Assembly (NCBI GenBank): GCA_938014915.1
Contig: CALLQQ010000033.1
Span: 1 to 14,817 of the forward strand
DNA length: 14,817 nucleotides
Source of the DNA: an uncultured Clostridia bacterium
GTDB lineage: Bacteria; Bacillota; Clostridia; Oscillospirales; Ruminococcaceae
Direction: 5' to 3'
A program made the position numbers and the translations under genes. Every line of letters starts with the position of its first letter. The stretch's first letter is position 1. The notes beneath the pieces are model-generated. The model did no database searches, was not told the origin of the DNA, and worked only from the letters and a program-made list of their open reading frames with translations. This document shows positions 7,329 through 13,869 of this stretch, piece by piece.

Positions 7329-8672
7329 CTACTTTATCCGCCGTCGACTATGTAAGCTTAAACAGAAAGCAATGGAGAACATAAAGGGGAAAAACAGCAA
7401 ACTGAATCTTCCATATGTAGATGGATTAGGTTCCTCAATATCGGTTCCACTTACTTCTTCACTACCGATTCTAGATGTAGGGTCAGAATTGCCCTCACTG
7501 GTATTGATATATTCATCTTGATGTTCGATATACGTGCTGGATGACGTTGAAGTATGCCCCGCATTGGAATCATCATCGATTCTCTGCGCAGTTGCTGAAG
7601 TTATATGGGGAGTATTCGCAGTAGTTGTTGTAGTTGATGTAGAATTCTCCGTTGTAGTTGATGTAGTACTTTCTTCAATTTCGATTGGCATATTAGATAA
7701 GATAATATCTTCCCCCATTGGAGTGAAATCTATAATACCATTGTTAACTTCTACACTTGACGCTAGATTCGTCAGTGAATGTGATGAAGATATGGAATTG
7801 CTCTTGCTAGATTTATTGCCATCACTATATATAAAGAGAAGTTCACCATCATTGTAATGATTTGAAACATCGATTTTTAACCTCGCAGATGGTGGGGGAT
7901 AGCTGGCTAATTTCAATGACAATATGTTCGCCGAATTAGAATTCAAGGTTGTGAGTTCGGCTTTTAAATTAAAATCCCCATTGAAAGATGCGGGAGGTAC
8001 GTTGTAAAAATTCCATTCATAAAGGAAACGATCGTAGGTATCAACGATTGTAAAATTTGCACTATAATCAATCGGTATGCTATTTAATACTCCACCCTCT
8101 AATGTGATAGCATCTCTAAGCACGAATAGCGAATTACCATCAGCTTTAAATGAATCAATAATTTCTGATGAGGATATAGCGCCCCTAACATTCGTTATAT
8201 TAGGATTGCCGTCCGTAGCAATATAGGCATTAGTGTTTATCTTATCTAATCCTGATATCCATTTAATTTTATTGTTATTACAGATAATTGCAAGAATGTT
8301 AGGGCAATTATTGATATTTAAATGCGTTAATTCATTATCGGGGACTTCCACAGATACTATTTCTAAGAAATCCGATAAATCGAGTTCGCCGCTAATTTGG
8401 CAATTATGCAGGTTAATTGACACAACACGTTTATTAGGGTAACCGCCCCATGTTACGCCATGCCATTTCGATGGGTCGCTTATATCCCATTGTAAATGCT
8501 GGTTCCCGTTTAGGTAAAATTGTAGTAGCTTCTGATAATCATTATCGCAAAACCCATTAGGAGTTGGATAACTATATGCATAAGTCTCTATAACCCCATA
8601 ACTTATACTATAAAAAAAGAGAATAGTGATGCAAATAACTTTAATGTTCTTAATAAATGTCAAAATCTCCAC
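7329..8672 (-). CDS. Secreted leucine-rich-repeat surface protein with Ser/Thr-rich stalk and C-terminal membrane anchor
   Basis: I do not recognise a named protein. The 447 residues show an N-terminal signal sequence (hydrophobic about 11-31, likely cut near Ala32), a degenerate LRR section at about 81-165 (VVSINLHNCQISGELDLS, then LTHLNINNCPNILAIICNNN), and a probable beta-sandwich region at about 195-330 like those following LRRs in gut Clostridia surface proteins. A Ser/Thr-rich low-complexity stalk (about 334-410) follows, then NPSTYG at 416-421, a hydrophobic segment (423-441) and an RRRIK tail. That C-terminus resembles a sortase signal of the NPxTG kind with an extra Tyr, so it may be sortase-anchored or simply membrane-held. 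The start is GTG 8672 with poor Shine-Dalgarno; TTG 8663, just after GGTGGAG, is an alternative. It probably acts outside the cell in binding; its ligand is unknown. Confidence 0.75.
   Translation of the reverse strand: MEILTFIKNIKVICITILFFYSISYGVIETYAYSYPTPNGFCDNDYQKLLQFYLNGNQHLQWDISDPSKWHGVTWGGYPNKRVVSINLHNCQISGELDLSDFLEIVSVEVPDNELTHLNINNCPNILAIICNNNKIKWISGLDKINTNAYIATDGNPNITNVRGAISSSEIIDSFKADGNSLFVLRDAITLEGGVLNSIPIDYSANFTIVDTYDRFLYEWNFYNVPPASFNGDFNLKAELTTLNSNSANILSLKLASYPPPSARLKIDVSNHYNDGELLFIYSDGNKSSKSNSISSSHSLTNLASSVEVNNGIIDFTPMGEDIILSNMPIEIEESTTSTTTENSTSTTTTTANTPHITSATAQRIDDDSNAGHTSTSSSTYIEHQDEYINTSEGNSDPTSRIGSEEVSGTDIEEPNPSTYGRFSLLFFPFMFSIAFCLSLHSRRRIK
7627..7666 (-). repeat. Two copies of a 16-bp direct repeat encoding Ser/Thr stalk
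   Basis: GTTGTAGTTGATGTAG (plus-strand reading) occurs at 7627-7642 and 7651-7666, a period of 24 bp or 8 codons. It encodes the STTSTTTEN / STSTTTT part of the LRR protein's stalk. Repeats of this kind can change copy number by slippage and alter stalk length. Confidence 0.8.
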
Positions 8673-8740
8673 CCTGCCATTCTTTTAGCACAATCCCCAC
8701 ACCTGGATATGTGCCATCTATTTTACATGAATACCATTAA

Positions 8741-8769
8741 ATAATAATATCTTTGTCGATTAATGTCAA
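8741..8769 (-). promoter_or_regulatory. Promoter of the LRR surface protein gene
   Basis: On the minus strand a perfect -35 TTGACA (8769-8764) and a -10 TATTAT (8746-8741) are spaced exactly 17 bp apart. Transcription would begin near 8734, about 60 nt before the GTG start. It is divergent from the rpsB promoter, with roughly 150 bp between the predicted start points. Confidence 0.75.
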
Positions 8770-8848
8770 TACTTGTAGCAAATAATCTGAAATAATTTTG
8801 GCATAAATGGCATACCATCAATGAAAATTAATTTTTCTACTAAAGTAC

Positions 8849-8877
8849 TTGCAATGAATCGTTTTAAGTGTTATAAT
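8849..8877 (+). promoter_or_regulatory. Promoter of rpsB-tsf
   Basis: TTGCAA (8849-8854) and a perfect TATAAT (8872-8877) are separated by 17 bp, with TGT directly before the -10 (extended -10 element). This is a strong housekeeping promoter, fitting a ribosomal protein operon. The predicted start is near 8884, giving a leader of about 120 nt before rpsB. Confidence 0.85.
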
Positions 8878-8905
8878 ATTTACGCATTACGCACATCTTG
8901 TCTTA

Positions 8906-8943
8906 ATGGGCATGGTTCCTCCATTTTAATGGGGGTAGCTCAT
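8906..8943 (+). promoter_or_regulatory. Structured rpsB leader hairpin, possible autoregulatory element
   Basis: Outer arms ATGGGC (8906-8911) and GCTCAT (8938-8943) enclose an asymmetric internal loop and an apical stem CCTCCATT (8918-8925) with AATGGGGG (8928-8935). The TCCTCC of the apical stem (8917-8922) is also perfectly complementary to GGAGGA at 8969-8974 and to the rpsB ribosome binding site GGAGGA at 8991-8996, so alternative folds exist. S2 represses its own mRNA in E. coli; whether this leader does so is inference. Confidence 0.5.
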
Positions 8944-9003
8944 ATTTAACTTTAATGAAAGGCAGGATGGAGGATAATAAACCAAAAATAGGAGGAAAAA
9001 CAC

Positions 9004-9753
9004 ATGGCAGTAGTATCAATGAAACAGCTTCTTGAAGCTGGTGTTCACTTTGGGCATCAAACAAGAAGATGGAACCCTAAGATGGCTCCGTACATTTTTA
9101 CGGAGAGAAACGGAATTTATATTATCGATCTTCAAAAGACGGTAAGGAAACTTGAGGAAGCATATAATTTCGTGCGTGAAGTCGCAGAAAATGGCGACAA
9201 TGTGCTTTTTGTAGGAACAAAGAAGCAAGCCGCTGACTCAATCAGAGATGAAGCGATAAGAGCGGGAGCGCATTATGTAAATGCTCGCTGGCTCGGTGGT
9301 ATGATGACGAACTTTACTACAATGCGTAGAAGAATCAAAAGGCTAGAACAACTTCGCAAGATGGAGGAAGATGGCATATTTGAGCTTCTACCAAAAAAAG
9401 AAGTAATGAAATTAAATCATGAGATAGATAAACTTGAAAAGTTCCTTGGCGGTATTAAGACTATGGATAAGCTACCTGGTGCGCTTTTCATCGTTGACCC
9501 AAGAAAAGAAAAAATAGCAGTTGCTGAAGCTAAGAAGCTTGGTATTCCGATCGTTGCTATCGTGGATACAAACTGCGACCCCGACGATATCGACTATGTT
9601 ATTCCAGGTAATGACGATGCAATTCGTGCAGTAAAACTTCTATCTGCTACAATGGCTAACGCTATTCTAGAGGGCAGACAAGGCTTCCAAGATAGTGATG
9701 AAGAATCAGAAGCCCAAGAAGTTGAAGATGTAGCGGAAGAAGTGACCGAATAA
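9004..9753 (+). CDS. rpsB: 30S ribosomal protein S2
   Basis: Structural protein of the small ribosomal subunit, located at the head-body junction where it helps recruit S1 or the mRNA. The 249-residue protein carries the S2 hallmarks: MKQLLEAGVHFGHQTRRWNP near the start, the coiled-coil segment at about 100-160 (TNFTTMRRRIKRLEQL onward), LPGALFIVDPRKE, and IPIVAIVDTNCDPDDIDYVI, ending in an acidic tail (SDEESEAQEVEDVAEEVTE). GGAGG at 8991-8995 precedes the ATG, and tandem TAA stops close it. It is 28 nt upstream of tsf, the usual partner. Confidence 0.98.
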   Translation: MAVVSMKQLLEAGVHFGHQTRRWNPKMAPYIFTERNGIYIIDLQKTVRKLEEAYNFVREVAENGDNVLFVGTKKQAADSIRDEAIRAGAHYVNARWLGGMMTNFTTMRRRIKRLEQLRKMEEDGIFELLPKKEVMKLNHEIDKLEKFLGGIKTMDKLPGALFIVDPRKEKIAVAEAKKLGIPIVAIVDTNCDPDDIDYVIPGNDDAIRAVKLLSATMANAILEGRQGFQDSDEESEAQEVEDVAEEVTE

Positions 9754-9781
9754 TAAAGTATAGATATTGGAGGAGTATATT

Positions 9782-10696
9782 ATGGCGAATATTACAGCTA
9801 AGTTAGTTGCGGAACTTCGTGAAAAGACCGGTTCCGGTATGATGGATTGTAAAAAAGCATTAGTTGAAACTGATGGAGATATGGAAAAAGCTATTGCAGT
9901 TCTACGTGAAAAAGGACTTGCTGCCGCAGCAAAACGTTCAGGAAGGATTGCTGCTGAGGGATTGGTAATTGCTAAAGTTGACGATGCAAAGAATGTTGGA
10001 GTTGTTCTTGAAGTCAATTCCGAAACTGACTTTGTAGCGAAGAATGAGCAATTCGCAGAATTTGCACAAGCAGTCGCTAATACAGTAATCAATGAAAACC
10101 CTGCTGATGTTGACGCACTAGCAAATTGCAAGTTAGCTGGCTCCGATCAGACTGTTGCTGAAGAATTGACAAATAAGATTTCTACAATTGGAGAGAATCT
10201 TAAGATTAGACGTTTTGAGAGATTAGAAGGAAATTTAATTGCATATACTCACGGCGATGGAAGAATCGGTGTAATTGTTGAGATTGAAACCGACATTGAT
10301 CCTTCTAATGAAGAAGTAAAGCAATGTGGAAAAGACGTTGCGTTGCAAGTAACTGCAATGAATCCTCAGTATCTAAACAAGGATTCAGTACCGGCAGAAA
10401 TAATCGAGAGCGAGAAAGAAATTCTAAGAGCGCAAGTAGTAAAAGAGGGCAAGCCTGAGCATATAGCAGACAAAATCGTTATGGGCAAAATGTCAAAGTT
10501 CTATAAGGAAAATTGTCTATTAGAACAAGCATTTGTTAAAGATGGCGATATTGACGTTAAAAAGTATGTTGATGGCGTAGCATCATCGCTTGGCGGCACA
10601 ATTAAGATCGTGAACTTCGTTAGATATGAGAAAGGCGAGGGACTCCAAAAAAGAGATGATAACTTCGCTGATGAAGTAGCAGAAATGATGAAGTAG
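9782..10696 (+). CDS. tsf: Translation elongation factor Ts
   Basis: Nucleotide exchange factor that releases GDP from EF-Tu. The 304-residue protein has the N-terminal UBA-like domain with signature LREKTGSGMMDCKKAL (12-27) and the core signature EVNSETDFVAKNEQF (77-91), whose TDFV contacts the Mg/nucleotide site of EF-Tu. Two core subdomains and a C-terminal module (YKENCLLEQAFVKD onward) follow, so it is full length. I start at ATG 9782, because the in-frame TTG at 9767 is part of the TTGGAGGAG ribosome binding site. Co-transcribed with rpsB; a strong terminator follows 11 nt after the stop. Confidence 0.98.
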   Translation: MANITAKLVAELREKTGSGMMDCKKALVETDGDMEKAIAVLREKGLAAAAKRSGRIAAEGLVIAKVDDAKNVGVVLEVNSETDFVAKNEQFAEFAQAVANTVINENPADVDALANCKLAGSDQTVAEELTNKISTIGENLKIRRFERLEGNLIAYTHGDGRIGVIVEIETDIDPSNEEVKQCGKDVALQVTAMNPQYLNKDSVPAEIIESEKEILRAQVVKEGKPEHIADKIVMGKMSKFYKENCLLEQAFVKDGDIDVKKYVDGVASSLGGTIKIVNFVRYEKGEGLQKRDDNFADEVAEMMK

Positions 10697-10707
10697 ATTT
10701 TTATAAG

Positions 10708-10740
10708 AAAGCACAAGTGATATTTGCTTGTGCTTTTTTC
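10708..10740 (+). terminator. Intrinsic terminator of rpsB-tsf
   Basis: A perfect 10-bp stem, AAAGCACAAG (10708-10717) with CTTGTGCTTT (10727-10736), encloses a 9-nt loop and runs into a T-tract ending at 10739. It begins 11 nt after the tsf stop and separates rpsB-tsf from the pyrH unit. Confidence 0.93.
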
Positions 10741-10763
10741 TTGTGCGGATATAATTGTAGTTA

Positions 10764-10835
10764 TTAATGTGAATTCTATATTGCAAAACATAGCTTTCAA
10801 TATGATTACACACATTAAATTATCAAATTTTGCAA
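10764..10835. repeat. Overlapping inverted repeats in the tsf-pyrH spacer
   Basis: TTAATGTG (10764-10771) matches CACATTAA (10811-10818), and nested inside it ATATTG (10778-10783) matches CAATAT (10798-10803). An alternative partner set is TTGCAAAA (10781-10788) with TTTTGCAA (10828-10835). All lie upstream of the predicted pyrH promoter. In AT-rich DNA such 8-bp matches can arise by chance, so function is uncertain. No gene is visible between 10741 and 10842. Confidence 0.4.
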
Positions 10836-10842
10836 TTATGCC

Positions 10843-10871
10843 TTTACAGAACTACCGTAATAATGTAAAAT
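10843..10871 (+). promoter_or_regulatory. Probable promoter of pyrH-frr-uppS-cdsA-dxr
   Basis: TTTACA (10843-10848) and TAAAAT (10866-10871) are spaced 17 bp apart, each one mismatch from the sigma-A consensus. It lies after the tsf terminator, so the downstream genes need a start in this area. The leader would be about 137 nt. Confidence 0.55.
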
Positions 10872-10922
10872 GAAAGTAATGCTATTTAATAAATTAAGTA
10901 TAGCTTTGTTAGTTATATGAGC

Positions 10923-10972
10923 TTATAGTGCGATATTCACAATGTTATACGCACAGTGAGAATGCACTATAA
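10923..10972. promoter_or_regulatory. Imperfect hairpin or operator-like inverted repeat upstream of pyrH
   Basis: Perfect 9-bp arms TTATAGTGC (10923-10931) and GCACTATAA (10964-10972) flank a second, imperfect stem (ATTCAC near 10935 with GTGAGAAT at 10956-10963). No T-tract follows, so it is not a terminator. It lies within the predicted pyrH leader, about 40 nt before the start codon, where either an RNA hairpin or a protein-binding site could regulate the operon. Confidence 0.45.
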
Positions 10973-11014
10973 AATATATTTGTGCTGTTGTGCGGCGGCG
11001 GAATGGATGTGTAT

Positions 11015-11728
11015 ATGCAATCAAAGTATAAGAGAGTTTTATTAAAATTAAGTGGTGAGGCGCTATCGGGAGATAAGAAATTCGGGCTTGACTACGATAT
11101 TATGGATGGCATATGTAGGAGCATAAAACGCAGCGCCGACCTCGGGGTAGAGGTTGGAATTGTTGTAGGTGGGGGCAATTTCTGGCGTGGTAGAACAAGT
11201 GGCGCTATGGATCGCACAAGAGCCGATCATATTGGGATGCTTGCCACTACAATGAACGCACTTGCTGTTGCAGATGTGCTTGAGGAGCTAGGCTCGACTG
11301 TTAGAGTGCAGACTGCGATAAGTATGCAACAAGTTGCAGAACCATATATAAGGAATAGAGCAGTAAGACACCTTGAAAAAGGCAGAATCGTAATTTTCGG
11401 CTGTGGCACGGGTAATCCCTTCTTCTCGACCGATACGGCATCCGCATTGCGTGCGGCAGAAATGGAGGCGGAAATACTCCTGAAAGCGACAATGGTGGAT
11501 GGAATTTACGATAAAGACCCAAAGGTTTATCCCGACGCTGTAAAATATGAAAATCTTACTTTTAGCGATATTCTAGTTAACAAGCTAGAAGTAATGGATA
11601 GCACCGCAGCAGCAATGTGTAAAGATAATGGAATTCCGATAAGAGTATTTGATTTAAGTGCTCCAGATAACATCTTTAAAGCAATAATAGGTGAAAAAGT
11701 GGGCACTCTTGTTAAGGAGGAAAAGTAA
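11015..11728 (+). CDS. pyrH: UMP kinase
   Basis: Phosphorylates UMP to UDP in pyrimidine nucleotide synthesis; bacterial enzymes are hexameric amino-acid-kinase-fold proteins, inhibited by UTP. The 237-residue protein has KLSGEAL at 11-17 (ATP/phosphate loop), GGGNFWRG at 52-59 (UMP binding), ADHIGMLATTMNAL at 70-83, GTGNPFFSTDTA at 131-142 and KATMVDGIYDKDP at 157-169. I start at ATG 11015, matching the usual short N-terminus before YKRVLLKLSGEAL. ATG 11003 (adding MDVY) is the main alternative and GTG 10982 is less likely; none has a strong Shine-Dalgarno. The TAA stop shares its last base with the frr ATG, implying coupled translation. Confidence 0.95.
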   Translation: MQSKYKRVLLKLSGEALSGDKKFGLDYDIMDGICRSIKRSADLGVEVGIVVGGGNFWRGRTSGAMDRTRADHIGMLATTMNALAVADVLEELGSTVRVQTAISMQQVAEPYIRNRAVRHLEKGRIVIFGCGTGNPFFSTDTASALRAAEMEAEILLKATMVDGIYDKDPKVYPDAVKYENLTFSDILVNKLEVMDSTAAAMCKDNGIPIRVFDLSAPDNIFKAIIGEKVGTLVKEEK

Positions 11729-12282
11729 TGAAAGCAGATCTTAATATCGCAAAAGAAAAAATGGGAAAATGTATTGATTCATTGCAATATGAATTGTCAT
11801 CAATTAGGGCGGGCAGGGCGAACCCTGCGGTACTTGACAAAATCCTTGTCGATTACTACGGTACGCCAACAAACATTAATCAGATGGCGGCAATTTCCGT
11901 CACGGAAGCTAGAGTTTTAGCAATTCAACCGTGGGATGCTACCGCATTGCAAGCAATTGAAAAGGCTATTCAAGCATCCGACCTTGGCATTAATCCGACA
12001 AATGACGGCAAGGTAATCCGTGTTGCATTCCCTCAATTAACAGAGGAGAGAAGAAAAGAACTCGTTAGATTAGTTAGTAAATATGGCGAAGATTCTAAAA
12101 TCTCAGTTAGGAATGTTCGACGTGATACGCTCGATAAATTTAAACAAATGAAAAAAGATTCTGAAATTACTGAAGATGAACTCAAAGGCATTGAGAAGAG
12201 TGTACAAAATATCACGGACGATTATGTGAAGAAAATTGATGATATAGTAGCTGAAAAGCAAGAAGAAATCATGTCAATATAA
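11728..12282 (+). CDS. frr: Ribosome recycling factor
   Basis: Splits post-termination ribosomes together with EF-G. The 184-residue length is typical. Visible family features are IRAGRANPAVLD (26-37), YYGTPTNINQMA (43-54), LGINPTNDGKVIRVAFPQLT in the hinge and domain II region, and EERRKELVR with RNVRRD in the long helical bundle. AAGGAGG at 11714-11720, inside the end of pyrH, is its ribosome binding site. The ATG overlaps the pyrH TAA by one base, and the pairing with pyrH is conserved across bacteria. Confidence 0.98.
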   Translation: MKADLNIAKEKMGKCIDSLQYELSSIRAGRANPAVLDKILVDYYGTPTNINQMAAISVTEARVLAIQPWDATALQAIEKAIQASDLGINPTNDGKVIRVAFPQLTEERRKELVRLVSKYGEDSKISVRNVRRDTLDKFKQMKKDSEITEDELKGIEKSVQNITDDYVKKIDDIVAEKQEEIMSI

Positions 12283-12291
12283 ATCGTTTGA

Positions 12292-13020
12292 ATGGATGAT
12301 GAAATGGCTAAAGAAAAAATAGAATCACTGCCGCAACACATTGGTATAATTATGGATGGTAACGGCAGATGGGCGAAAAAGCGTGGGCTACCACGTAAAT
12401 TTGGTCACCGCCAAGGAGCAAAGGCATTCCGTAAAGTTGTAAGATATTGCAAAGAAAAAGGCATAAGGTATTGCACCTTTTATGCCTTTTCAACTGAAAA
12501 TTGGAGTCGTCCAAAAGATGAAGTCAATGCGATTATGTCGCTGATGAAAGAATATCTAGATGAAGTAAGATCATATATAGATGAGGAAGTTCGTGTAATC
12601 TTCATTGGTGATAGAACTAAATTAGACAACGAGATTCAGCAAAAAATGAACGCACTCGAAGAAGATTCTAAACACTTTGATCTAATGACTTTAGGCATCG
12701 CCGTCAATTATGGCGGTAGGGCGGAAATTGCCACCGCCGCGAAGTCCATTGCGAAGCAAGTCGCCGACGGTAATTTAGATTTATCGGCGATTGATGAAGA
12801 TGTTTTTTCACAATATCTATATACATCAAAAATGCCCGATGTCGACCTAGTCATTCGTCCAAGTGGTGAGTACCGAATATCTAACTTTTTGCTATGGCAA
12901 TCAGCATATGCAGAATTTATTTTTATGAAGAATATTCTATGGCCGGATTTTTCGGAGAAAGATATGGATAAAGCATTAGACGAATTTGCACGTCGTAACA
13001 GAAGATTTGGTGGGGTGTAA
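12292..13020 (+). CDS. uppS: Undecaprenyl diphosphate synthase (cis-prenyltransferase, isoprenyl transferase)
   Basis: Extends farnesyl diphosphate with isopentenyl diphosphate to C55 undecaprenyl diphosphate, the lipid carrier for peptidoglycan and other wall polymers. The 242-residue protein has HIGIIMDGNGRWAKKRG (16-32) with catalytic Asp22, GHRQGAK, the conserved YAFSTENWSRP, and RPSGEYRISNFLLWQSAYAE, the IPP-binding and dimer region near the C-terminus. The start ATG 12292 lies 9 nt after frr; ATG 12304 (MAKEK) is equally possible because neither has a strong Shine-Dalgarno site. Its substrate precursors come from the MEP pathway, which includes the nearby dxr product. Confidence 0.96.
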   Translation: MDDEMAKEKIESLPQHIGIIMDGNGRWAKKRGLPRKFGHRQGAKAFRKVVRYCKEKGIRYCTFYAFSTENWSRPKDEVNAIMSLMKEYLDEVRSYIDEEVRVIFIGDRTKLDNEIQQKMNALEEDSKHFDLMTLGIAVNYGGRAEIATAAKSIAKQVADGNLDLSAIDEDVFSQYLYTSKMPDVDLVIRPSGEYRISNFLLWQSAYAEFIFMKNILWPDFSEKDMDKALDEFARRNRRFGGV

Positions 13021-13022
13021 AA

Positions 13023-13838
13023 ATGGCAAAAAGGGTTATATCAGCCTTTGTAGGACTTATAATTCTAGGGATTGTCTTAGTATTTTATAATACTATCGCA
13101 TTAAATATAGCAATAGCACTTATTGCGGTTATAGCTACATATGAGTTGCTTCTAGCCACAAATTATTTTAACAACAAGCCAATTTCTGCTGTTTCGCTGT
13201 TATTTGTTGCAACAGTTCCTTTTCTTCAGACGAAATTCCTTGCTAACAATATTAGCACTGTAATATTCGCTTTTATAGTTGCGTTATTCCTAATAATGAT
13301 TTTTCATAGCGAGAATGTTAAGATCGAACAAGTGGGATTAGTATTTATGGTGTCAACCCTGATACCATTTTCATTAAGCTCGCTCATTTTAATTAGGGAT
13401 GCATCACCGGACCATGCTTTATTTTTGTTACTACTTACAATGGCCGGTGCTTGGATTGGTGATACTGGCGCATTTTTCGTCGGTAGCTTTCTAGGAAAAA
13501 ACAAGCTTGCACCTAAAATAAGCCCAAATAAAACCATAGAAGGGCTAATAGGTGGGATCCTATCAACGTCGGCATTTTTCGTAATAATGGGGCTTATATA
13601 CACAAATTTAAATAGTGATATAAGTTTAAATCTAATATTGCTAGCTATATTAGGTGGAGTATGCACATTATTCGGAGTAATGGGCGATTTGTCGGCATCA
13701 ATAATTAAAAGGCAATGCAACATTAAGGATTTCGGCTCAATAATGCCTGGACATGGTGGGGTGCTTGACAGATTTGACAGCATCCTATTCGTTGCGCCGC
13801 TCATGTATATAACTTTAAGGGTTATGCAAGTAATATAA
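13023..13838 (+). CDS. cdsA: Phosphatidate cytidylyltransferase (CDP-diacylglycerol synthase)
   Basis: Membrane enzyme making CDP-diacylglycerol from CTP and phosphatidic acid, the branch point of phospholipid synthesis. The 271-residue protein is mostly hydrophobic, with around seven or eight membrane segments. The CdsA signature is complete at 226-252: S..KR....KD.GS..PGHGG..DR.D, with the conserved Lys-Asp, His and Asp-Arg residues all in place. Also visible are GDTGAFFVGSFLGKNKLAP and ISPNKTIEG in the central cytoplasmic part. It starts only 2 nt after the uppS stop and has GGTGGGG as a weak ribosome site, so it is probably translated by coupling. Confidence 0.97.
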   Translation: MAKRVISAFVGLIILGIVLVFYNTIALNIAIALIAVIATYELLLATNYFNNKPISAVSLLFVATVPFLQTKFLANNISTVIFAFIVALFLIMIFHSENVKIEQVGLVFMVSTLIPFSLSSLILIRDASPDHALFLLLLTMAGAWIGDTGAFFVGSFLGKNKLAPKISPNKTIEGLIGGILSTSAFFVIMGLIYTNLNSDISLNLILLAILGGVCTLFGVMGDLSASIIKRQCNIKDFGSIMPGHGGVLDRFDSILFVAPLMYITLRVMQVI

Positions 13839-13869
13839 TAGCCTTAATTTAGAAAGTAGGATTTATTTA

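Noticed and set aside
8799..8814. Direct repeat TGGCATA twice, 9 bp apart, upstream of rpsB
   Set aside because: Two 7-bp copies in AT-rich spacer are too little to call an operator or repeat family.
9706..10131. Open frame of 141 codons on the minus strand
   Set aside because: Antisense to the rpsB end and tsf; no initiation signals and no family resemblance.
13304..13804. Open frame of 166 codons on the minus strand
   Set aside because: Antisense to cdsA, whose signature and frame are unambiguous; composition is that of a shadow frame.
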